Below the pieces are notes generated by a model. That model was not told the origin of the DNA, did not search any database, and saw nothing but the letters and a program-made list of their open reading frames with translations. From contig NZ_NIHD01000003.1 of NCBI RefSeq assembly GCF_002806975.1, positions 248,001 to 312,000 on the forward strand: a stretch of DNA of 64,000 nt, read 5' to 3'. The DNA is from Marinobacter aromaticivorans. Its GTDB lineage: Bacteria > Pseudomonadota > Gammaproteobacteria > Pseudomonadales > Oleiphilaceae. The translations under genes were made by a program, and so were the position numbers. Positions 57,086-64,000 of the stretch are shown here, piece by piece. How positions within the stretch are numbered: the first letter of the stretch is position 1; the number at the start of each line of letters is the position of its first letter.

Positions 57086-58241
57086 CCGCAATCAGGCGTG
57101 CCACGGCAAGGTGGCACTGTGGCTGCTTCCCGCAATGGCGGGTCTGTGCTCCTTTGCCCAGGCTGCAACCCTCCCGGTCGATAATGTGGATGTGCTCTAT
57201 CACCGTTACGACGGCGGCGGTATGGTGATTGATGGCCCTTCTGTACTGGTGCGCAAAAGTGCCGGGCCGCAGGTGTCACTGTCCGGGCAGTATTACGTGG
57301 ATTCGGTGTCGGCGGCGTCTGTCGACGTGCTGGCAACCGCGAGTGCCTATACCGAAGAGCGTACCGAGTACACCCTTGGTGTCGACTATCTCTACGAGCG
57401 GGCCATTATGAGCCTCGGATTTACCAACAGCTCGGAAAACGATTACGAGGCCAATACACTTTATTTCACCGTCAGCCAGGAATTCTTTGGTGGTATGTCC
57501 ACGGTCACACTGGGTTACGCCGGAGGCTGGGATGAAGTGGGCAAGGTTGGCAATGACAGTTTCAGTGAGGACGCCGACCGTCGCAACTTCCAGTTGGGCC
57601 TGAGCCAGGTACTCACCCGGAATACGCTGGTGGGCCTCGACCTGGAAGTGGTTACGGATGAGGGTTTCCTGCAGAACCCGTATCGTCAGAACCGGTATCT
57701 GGACCCCAACGACGCCACCTCCTTTCTTTATCAGCCGGAGCGCTATCCCGAAACCCGCACCAGCACCTCGGTGGCGGCCCGTGCCATTTACCATTTGCCG
57801 TATCGGGCCTCTATCCGGGGAGAGTACCGGTATTTCACCGACACCTGGGGCATCAACGCCCATACCGTTGAGCTGGGTTATGCCCATGGTCTTAATGACC
57901 GCTGGACGCTGGAAGGCTCGGTGCGCTACTACCGCCAGGGCGAGGCGGACTTTTACAGCGACCTTTTCCCCTATGAAAACTCACAGACCCACCTTGCAAG
58001 AGACAAAGAGCTGAGCTCGCTGTCCGGCACCACCCTGGCAACAGGGGCAGTCTTTGAGTGGAAGCAGACTTCTCTGCCCGGTATCAAGCGGCTGCAGTTC
58101 AGCCTGTTGCTGGACTGGCTGAACTTCGACTATGACAACTTCCGGGATGTCACGGCCCCGGGCAATTATCTGCCGGGGGAAGAGCCACTTTATTCATTCG
58201 ATGCTCTGGTCACCCGGGCATCGCTGATTCTCGAATATTGA
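57072..58241 (+). CDS. DUF3570 outer-membrane beta-strand-rich protein
   Basis: A 389-residue protein with a signal peptide ending near FAQA|AT. The body is strongly beta (YTLGVDYLYERAIMSLGFTNSSEND, LYFTVSQEFFGGMSTVTLGYAGGWDEVG and similar), ending ASLILEY, as for a transmembrane barrel. DUF3570 proteins have no known activity; they occur next to DUF4266, TlpA and ApbE. The GTG at 57072 is chosen because GGGAGG lies 5 nt upstream; other in-frame GTGs occur at 57042 and 57066. Confidence 0.85.
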   Translation: MGVTDRNQACHGKVALWLLPAMAGLCSFAQAATLPVDNVDVLYHRYDGGGMVIDGPSVLVRKSAGPQVSLSGQYYVDSVSAASVDVLATASAYTEERTEYTLGVDYLYERAIMSLGFTNSSENDYEANTLYFTVSQEFFGGMSTVTLGYAGGWDEVGKVGNDSFSEDADRRNFQLGLSQVLTRNTLVGLDLEVVTDEGFLQNPYRQNRYLDPNDATSFLYQPERYPETRTSTSVAARAIYHLPYRASIRGEYRYFTDTWGINAHTVELGYAHGLNDRWTLEGSVRYYRQGEADFYSDLFPYENSQTHLARDKELSSLSGTTLATGAVFEWKQTSLPGIKRLQFSLLLDWLNFDYDNFRDVTAPGNYLPGEEPLYSFDALVTRASLILEY

Positions 58242-58260
58242 GTTTGCAGGAAACCTGACC

Positions 58261-58806
58261 ATGACGGATTCACTGAATACACGTATAGCCGGCATTCTGG
58301 CTGCAACGATACTGCTCATGAGTACTGCCGCACTGGCAGAGCCGGAAGCGCCGGTGAACAGCAAGGCCGTTGCCGAGCAGGTTGAAGAGCTCAAGAAAAA
58401 AGTCATCCGCCTCAACCGGGATCTTTTCATTCTGGAAGAAGATCTGCTGTTTCCGGCAAGTACGCAGTTTGCGGTTTTTCTCAGCGTCGATACAGGTGAA
58501 TTTCTCAAGCTGGACGCTGTGAAACTGAAGGTGAACGGCAAAATCGTGGCTTCTCATCTGTACACGAATCGCCAGGTCGCCGCTCTTGAACGTGGTGGCA
58601 TGCAGCGATTGTTTATTGGCAACCTGAAAACCGGCAACCATGAGATAACGGCTTTTGTGGAAGGCATTGGTCCGGATAACCGCGCCTACAAACAGGCAGC
58701 CACTCTGGCCTTCGAGAAGGGCACGGAGACAGCAGCACTGGAAATACGCATTGAGGACCGCTCTTCGGATTATCAGCCTATGGTTACGATTGCGGAGTGG
58801 AAGTGA
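58261..58806 (+). CDS. Periplasmic coiled-coil/beta-sandwich protein, unknown
   Basis: A 181-residue protein with a signal peptide ending near residue 26 (ALAEP). A coiled coil (VAEQVEELKKKVIRLNRDLFILEEDLL, about residues 37-63) is followed by a compact beta-domain (FAVFLSVDTGEFLKLDAVKLKVNGKIVASHLYT). I recognise this as the usual gene upstream of the large TPR gene in similar proteobacterial clusters, but know no activity. It may be a structural periplasmic subunit. Its stop overlaps the TPR gene start by 4 nt. Confidence 0.6.
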   Translation: MTDSLNTRIAGILAATILLMSTAALAEPEAPVNSKAVAEQVEELKKKVIRLNRDLFILEEDLLFPASTQFAVFLSVDTGEFLKLDAVKLKVNGKIVASHLYTNRQVAALERGGMQRLFIGNLKTGNHEITAFVEGIGPDNRAYKQAATLAFEKGTETAALEIRIEDRSSDYQPMVTIAEWK

Positions 58807-61800
58807 CAGGGTTCGAGACATTGTTCCCCGGGAAAACCGGCCCAGGAGTAGCGACAGGATTCGTTACCGCTGCCGCCGTTTGCCTGTCGTTTATGCTCAG
58901 TGCGCCGACGGCAGTTGCTGATGCGGCGCCGCAGCGGGCGAAAGATCCCATGTATGGCTGGGTGCTCTATAACTACCATCAGGGAGAGGCACTTGAAGCG
59001 TTGACCTTGCTCGACGTGGCCCGTGAACGGGGCAGCATCCGCGGGCATGGAGCCTATCCGGAATTGGTGGAGGGCGGGCTTATGCTGTCCTACGGCATGG
59101 TTCGTGAAGCCCGTTCTTTCTTTACACGGTTACTCGAAGACGGCGGCACCGGTGATGTTTCAGATGGCAAAAGCCGTGGTATAGAGCTTGCTCCGGACGT
59201 TCGCAACCAGGCCTGGTTTTATCTTGGCAAAGTGCTGTATCTCGAGGGTGAGTTTGATTCGGCCTATGAGAACCTTCAGCGGGTCAACGCAGGCTTGCTG
59301 GAGGAGAGCGATGCACAGCTGTATGCAGAATGGCTTTACCTGAATGCCCGGTTGGCCATGGCATCGCCGGAATTTGGTGATGATGCGCTGATTGATAGCC
59401 TGCTTGAACGACTGAAGCATTCCGGCCCCTGGCAATACTATTTGCGCTACAACATAGCCATGGCCGATATCAGCGCTGGCGAGTCGGCAGCAGCGCAGCA
59501 AGGCCTGATTACCCTGATTGCCGATATGGAAGATGAGTCGCCGGGAGAAGAGCTGATTGCCGAGCACCGCGCCTTGCTGGATAAAAGCCGGTTATCCCTT
59601 GCCCGTATGCACCTCAGAGAGGCCAGATTTGATGAGGCCGCAGCACTGCTGGGGACCATGCCCCTGGACAGCGTGTTTGCCGACAGGACGTTGTTTGACT
59701 ATGTGCTTGCTGCCGCTGGCCAGGGTGAGATGCACAAGGCTCTGGATGCCCTTGATACATTGTCCCGGCGCAACCTGTTTCTGCCCTGGCGCGAACAGCT
59801 TCCCTACGCCCGTGGTTACCTGCTTGAAAAGACGAATCGACCCCGTGAAGCACTGGGGGCGTTTACCCGGGCTGCCGAACATTATGACGTCCGGAGCAAG
59901 GAACTGACTTCAGCCCGCAAGGCACTGACAGAAGACAAACTGATGGCCCGGCTGAGCTTTCTTCGCGACAGCGGTGAAATGATAACCGACGCCTACGGGC
60001 GACTGCGGGTAACACCGACGGATTTCGGACTTTCAGAAGTGTTGGCCGCAGAGCCCTTCCAGCAGGCGCTGGGGGAGTTGCACGAACTGTATCGCATGCA
60101 GGCGTTGCTGCTGCAGCGGGAAGAACAGCTCAGTACCTTCGAAACCATGCTGGAAACACGACGGATGCAGCGGGAGCGGCGAAGCCGGGAGGCCCGGTTT
60201 GAGCTTGAACAGCAGCAGGCAGACGATTGCGCGAAAGCGCACGAATCGTTTCGTACCGAAATCGAGGCGGCCCTTGAAAGAGAAGATGCTGAATTTTTCA
60301 TGACATCCGGGCAGAAAGCTCTGAAAGCCCGTCTCGACAAGGTTGCCGATACGCTCGCACAGCTACCCGATGACGAGCGCACCGCCCGCCAGAGGAAAAC
60401 CTACCAGCGAATGAAAGCCTACTTCGATTGGACGCTGGCAAATGATTACGGCATAAACCGTTGGGCCGCCCAGAAACAGTTGCGGGAGCTGGACAGGGAA
60501 ATGGCACAATTCCGCAACCAGAGAGCGGCAATAGAAGCCCTGATGGCCGCAGACGAAGAGCACAACGAGCTGTCCCGTCGGTTGGCCCGGAATGTGGAAG
60601 AGCTTCAGGAGTTGAAACAACAGGTTCACGAAGCATCAGAACAGGCGCGCAGTATTCTCATGGGGCGCATGGACAAGGCTCTGGCGGAACAAGATAGTGA
60701 GATCAGGCGTTACCTGCTGGCCTCCCGCCATGCCCAGGCACGGCTGGCGGACCAGCTTTTCCAGGCAGGCCGGAGCACGGTCGTTTCTCTCGAGTCTGTG
60801 ATGCGCAGTTACCGTGATTTACTGCCACTGGTGGACGACCCGGCCAGGCAGGTTACCATCCGGCACCGGCTTGCGGATCTCGAGTTCGCCCGTGCTGAAC
60901 GTATAATGACAGACACTGCAGAAGATGATCTGTCAGGCGCCATAGCTGCCTATACCGACCTGCTGGCGGAATATCCCGGGCGCAAGGGCAACGACCAGAT
61001 TTACTATCAGCTGGCCAGGGCCTGGGAACTTCGCGGCACGACCGACGAGCAGCTCAAGGCGCTGAACACGCTGGTAACAAGATACCCCGATTCAGAGTAT
61101 TGGCTGGAAGCCCAGTTCCGGCGCGCGGATATCCTGTTTATTAATGGCCGCTATCCGGAAGCGGAAAAGGCGTTTGCAGAGGTGGTTCTCGCCAGCAACG
61201 AAAGCGCCAACAGCGAACGGGAAACCGATCCAGCGTTCCTGATGAATGCCCACTACATGAAAGGATGGAGTCTGTTCAAGCAGGGTGACTACCAACAGGC
61301 GCTGCTGAGTTACATCGAAGTGCTGGATCTGATCATGCCGGGCCAGCAGGCGTCGGAAACGCCGGATCAGCGTTACAAAACACTTACGGAAGACCTGTTC
61401 CGGGTTGTTGGCCTTTCATTATCTTATCTTGATGGCGCCGAGACCCTGCAGGACCTGTTCCGGCAGGTGGGTAGCCGGCCTTATGAGATTCTGGTTTACG
61501 ACCGTTACAGTACCTTGCTGATTGATCGGGAGCGCTACAGCGACGCTATCGACGTGTTTGATGCTTATATAGAGGCACACCCCGCAAGCCCGTGGGCACC
61601 GCACTATCACATGCGCGCGATCGATACCCTCGAGCGTGCCGGTTTCAGTAATGCCGTCCCCGGCCGCAAGGCCGGTTTCATCGAAAGCTACGGCATCTAC
61701 AGTGATTACTGGCCGGAGGCTGATCCGGAAACCCTGGTGTATATCGAGAGCCAGCTTGAGATCCTGTTACCGGAACTGGCTGATCGTCACTACCTGCTGG

Positions 61801-63512
61801 CGGGGGAAGCCCGAGCCCGGTCCCACGAAGAATCCATGCCAGGCACGCGTGGACAAAACCTGAGCGCGGATGAGCATTACCGCAGGGCGGCAGCCTATTA
61901 CTCCGAATTTGCGGTTACCTTCCCGGATCATCCGCGCACACCGGAACGCCTGTTCCTGCTGGCAGAAACCTATATGGAGCTGCAGCAATGGCCAGACGCC
62001 ATACGGGCTTTTGAGCGGGTGGCCTATGACTATCCGGAGGTGGGCAGGGCGTCTGAACGTTCTGCAGAAGCCGGGTACGCTTCCGTACTGGCGTTCCGGG
62101 AATACGCCGCCACCTGGATGAACGAAACCAGTGCGGATCTTTTCGCCCTTCAGGAGATGCAACAGCTTAACCGCCTGCGGTTCGCAAATGCCTATCCACA
62201 AGACCCGAGGGCTCCTGGCGTGTATTACATTGCCCTGCAGCGGGAGTTCGATCAGCAGAATCTTGACGAGGTTATCCCCATGGCCGCGCGCCTGGCGGCC
62301 TGGCAGCCGGCGGTCGATGCCGCATTGATAATGGAGGCCCGGTTACTGGCAGGCCATAGTCTTTATGAGCTTGAACGCTATGATGAAGCCGAGCAATCCT
62401 ACCGTGATGCCATCGCCATGATGCCTGCTGAAGATGCGCGCCGGCCCGGAATACTGGAAAACATGGCGGCCTCGGTTTTTCGTCAGGCCGAAGAGTTGGC
62501 GCAAGCCGGCCAGGTGGATGTCGCGGTCAGAGAATATCTGCGGGTCGGGGCAGTGGCACCTGCGTCAGTATTGAACGCAAACGCGCAGTATGACGCCGCC
62601 TCCCTGCTGATCAGTGCTGCACGATGGGACGATGCTATTACTGTACTGACCGGCTTCCGCTCCGGTTTCCCGGAGCATGAACTGGCTGATACGGTTCCTG
62701 CGAAGCTGGCGCTCGCCTATCGGGAAACAGGGCAATGGGAAAAGGCGGGTGACGAACTCAACCGGATGGTTGCCATGGCAACCACATCCGGGGAACGCAG
62801 GGAAAACCTCCGGATTGCCGCCGAGCTCTACGATCAGGCAGGAAACGACGCCAAAGCGATTGATACCTGGCGCCAATACGCAAACAGTCACCCCGAGCCT
62901 GCCGACATTTATATGGAAGCTGCTAACCGGCTGGCAGAGCTTTACGAAGCCCGTGGAGACCTTGGTCGTCGCGATTACTGGCTGAACCGGCAGATGGAAA
63001 AAGTGGATCAGAACCCGGAGGCGACCGATGATCGCATGCGTTATCTGGCTGCGTCCGCCTCCGCCACGCTGGCCCGGGATGCACTGGCACGCTACGACAG
63101 TATCCGCCTGACCTTGCCCCTGAATAAAAGCATGGTAGCCAAAACAGACGCACTGGAAGCAGCCGTGCAGGCCTACCAGAAAACAGCCAGCTACGGGCTG
63201 TCATCGTTTGCTACGGAGGCGGGCTACCAGATTGCGCATATATACAGCCGGCTTGGCACCGACCTGATGGAATCCGAGCGCCCCGAGGGGCTCAGCCAAC
63301 TGGAGCTCGCTCAGTACGAATTGTTACTGGAAGAGCAGGCGTATCCGTTTGAAGACAATGCCATTGATATCCACGAACAGAATATCCGGCGTGCCCGCGA
63401 TGGCATTTTTGATGAGTGGGTCAGGCGCAGTTACGAATCCTTGCGCCGCCTTCTGCCCGGACGCTACAACAAACCCGAAGTTACCGCCGGAGTGGTGCAT
63501 GATCTGGGATAA
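58803..63512 (+). CDS. Very large periplasmic TPR protein
   Basis: A 1569-residue exported protein, with a signal peptide to about residue 40 (PTAVADA). Nearly the whole length is tetratricopeptide-type helical repeats (for example QAWFYLGKVLYLEGEFDSAYENL, AHYMKGWSLFKQGDYQQALLSY, LAGHSLYELERYDEAEQSYRDAI). A coiled-coil stretch rich in Glu, Arg and Gln lies at about 440-640. Large TPR proteins of this kind, next to outer-membrane barrels and a TPR lipoprotein, occur in the Myxococcus Glt envelope complex and its relatives. It may act as a scaffold spanning the periplasm. The GTG at 58803 has GGAG 5 nt upstream and forms a GTGA overlap; GTG 58797 is an alternative. Confidence 0.82.
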   Translation: MTGFETLFPGKTGPGVATGFVTAAAVCLSFMLSAPTAVADAAPQRAKDPMYGWVLYNYHQGEALEALTLLDVARERGSIRGHGAYPELVEGGLMLSYGMVREARSFFTRLLEDGGTGDVSDGKSRGIELAPDVRNQAWFYLGKVLYLEGEFDSAYENLQRVNAGLLEESDAQLYAEWLYLNARLAMASPEFGDDALIDSLLERLKHSGPWQYYLRYNIAMADISAGESAAAQQGLITLIADMEDESPGEELIAEHRALLDKSRLSLARMHLREARFDEAAALLGTMPLDSVFADRTLFDYVLAAAGQGEMHKALDALDTLSRRNLFLPWREQLPYARGYLLEKTNRPREALGAFTRAAEHYDVRSKELTSARKALTEDKLMARLSFLRDSGEMITDAYGRLRVTPTDFGLSEVLAAEPFQQALGELHELYRMQALLLQREEQLSTFETMLETRRMQRERRSREARFELEQQQADDCAKAHESFRTEIEAALEREDAEFFMTSGQKALKARLDKVADTLAQLPDDERTARQRKTYQRMKAYFDWTLANDYGINRWAAQKQLRELDREMAQFRNQRAAIEALMAADEEHNELSRRLARNVEELQELKQQVHEASEQARSILMGRMDKALAEQDSEIRRYLLASRHAQARLADQLFQAGRSTVVSLESVMRSYRDLLPLVDDPARQVTIRHRLADLEFARAERIMTDTAEDDLSGAIAAYTDLLAEYPGRKGNDQIYYQLARAWELRGTTDEQLKALNTLVTRYPDSEYWLEAQFRRADILFINGRYPEAEKAFAEVVLASNESANSERETDPAFLMNAHYMKGWSLFKQGDYQQALLSYIEVLDLIMPGQQASETPDQRYKTLTEDLFRVVGLSLSYLDGAETLQDLFRQVGSRPYEILVYDRYSTLLIDRERYSDAIDVFDAYIEAHPASPWAPHYHMRAIDTLERAGFSNAVPGRKAGFIESYGIYSDYWPEADPETLVYIESQLEILLPELADRHYLLAGEARARSHEESMPGTRGQNLSADEHYRRAAAYYSEFAVTFPDHPRTPERLFLLAETYMELQQWPDAIRAFERVAYDYPEVGRASERSAEAGYASVLAFREYAATWMNETSADLFALQEMQQLNRLRFANAYPQDPRAPGVYYIALQREFDQQNLDEVIPMAARLAAWQPAVDAALIMEARLLAGHSLYELERYDEAEQSYRDAIAMMPAEDARRPGILENMAASVFRQAEELAQAGQVDVAVREYLRVGAVAPASVLNANAQYDAASLLISAARWDDAITVLTGFRSGFPEHELADTVPAKLALAYRETGQWEKAGDELNRMVAMATTSGERRENLRIAAELYDQAGNDAKAIDTWRQYANSHPEPADIYMEAANRLAELYEARGDLGRRDYWLNRQMEKVDQNPEATDDRMRYLAASASATLARDALARYDSIRLTLPLNKSMVAKTDALEAAVQAYQKTASYGLSSFATEAGYQIAHIYSRLGTDLMESERPEGLSQLELAQYELLLEEQAYPFEDNAIDIHEQNIRRARDGIFDEWVRRSYESLRRLLPGRYNKPEVTAGVVHDLG

Positions 63513-64000
63513 AAAACTGACGGCAGTGGTTGCGGGTATCCTGCTTTTGTCCGGTTGTGCGCTCGGGCCGCAACGTGTTGATACAGCGGATGGGGCGGCT
63601 GCAATTACACAGGCATCCGAAACGCAATTGCAGGAAGCCTTTTCAGAAGCTGTTGTGTTAATGGAAAACGGTGATACTGATGAGGCCAGGGCCCGCTTTG
63701 AACAGATGGCTGCAGAGCACCCACAGCGCTCCGGCCCGGTTGCAAATCTGGGTCTGCTGGCGTTTCAGGCAGGCGACATGGCACTGGCAAAGGCGCACTT
63801 CGAACAGGTGCTGGTGCTCAATCCTGCACATCCGGTTGCACTCAACCATCTTGGTGTTATCGCCCGCAAAGCCGGCGATTTTGCGACAGCAGAGCAGTAT
63901 TACCGTGCCGCCCTTGCTGCCAACCCTGAATACCTGCCGGCATTGCTCAATCTGGCGTTTCTGATGGACATTTATCTTGGCGAGCCGGGCCAGGCGTTAC
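63499..64000 (+). CDS. TPR lipoprotein, N-terminal part (runs off the right edge)
   Basis: A partial gene, 167 codons visible. Lipobox LLLSGC with C20, a linker, then TPR repeats (LGLLAFQAGDMALAKAHFEQVLVLNP, LGVIARKAGDFATAEQYYRAALAANP). The ATG at 63499 overlaps the big TPR gene by 14 nt. In arrangement it matches the TPR lipoprotein component (GltE-like) of Glt-type clusters; that equivalence is inferred. The operon continues past the window. Confidence 0.78.
   Translation, partial: MIWDKKLTAVVAGILLLSGCALGPQRVDTADGAAAITQASETQLQEAFSEAVVLMENGDTDEARARFEQMAAEHPQRSGPVANLGLLAFQAGDMALAKAHFEQVLVLNPAHPVALNHLGVIARKAGDFATAEQYYRAALAANPEYLPALLNLAFLMDIYLGEPGQAL

Noticed and set aside
52262..64000. A functional gliding motility machine
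   Set aside because: No motor (AglR/Q/S-type) or regulatory proteins are in the window, and related cores occur in non-gliding bacteria. Only the envelope-core resemblance is claimed.

Overview
The window looks like the chromosome of a marine gammaproteobacterium of the Marinobacter/Pseudomonadales type. This rests on gene content and order: acnB, miaE, a FinR-like regulator beside fpr, ppiB-lpxH divergent from glnS-cysS, malate synthase G, a tig-clpP-clpX-lon-hupB-ppiD stability locus, and hexR-zwf with pykA. The genus is an inference. No phage, insertion sequence, CRISPR array or rRNA was seen.

Layout: 1-3600 holds the start of acnB, miaE, a LysR regulator divergent from ferredoxin-NADP reductase, and a thioesterase. 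3598-6798 is a split MacA/MacB-type efflux system. 6933-11852 holds a lysozyme-like lipoprotein, a large MscS-type channel, lpxH and ppiB. 11990-18329 holds glnS, cysS, glcB and folD. 18557-19082 is a four-gene tRNA operon (Pro, Arg, His, Leu). 19265-22758 is tig-clpP-clpX. 23260-32711 is an eight-gene sugar cassette: maltoporin-like porin, binding protein, two permeases, GH13 alpha-glucosidase, ATPase, LacI regulator and fructokinase. It sits between clpX and lon, genes that are usually neighbours. A sigma70-type promoter with a 14-bp perfect palindrome over its start region precedes it. 32839-37737 is lon-hupB-ppiD. 37813-45662 holds hexR, zwf, pykA, a nitroreductase, a 4Fe-4S uracil-DNA-glycosylase-like protein, glpD and an alkyltransferase.

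From 45662 to the right edge the window becomes an envelope and extracytoplasmic redox region, and is the most unusual part. ApbE is followed by a minus-strand operon of a mono-haem protein, a di-haem LamG-like lipoprotein and a Tat-exported protein. Divergent from it is one long operon: a di-haem beta-propeller lipoprotein, two outer-membrane beta-barrels, a TlpA thioredoxin, a DUF4266 lipoprotein, a DUF3570 protein, a coiled-coil periplasmic protein, a 1569-residue TPR protein and a TPR lipoprotein cut by the window end. The barrel/TPR part resembles the conserved envelope core related to the Myxococcus Glt complex. The DUF4266/DUF3570/TlpA/ApbE set points to periplasmic flavinylation or thiol chemistry. 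The working model is an energised trans-envelope assembly coupled to cytochrome-type redox proteins. Its function is unknown, and the motor genes, if any, lie outside the window.

Gene starts were chosen from family alignment and visible Shine-Dalgarno sequences. Family assignments come from motif recognition, with no database search.
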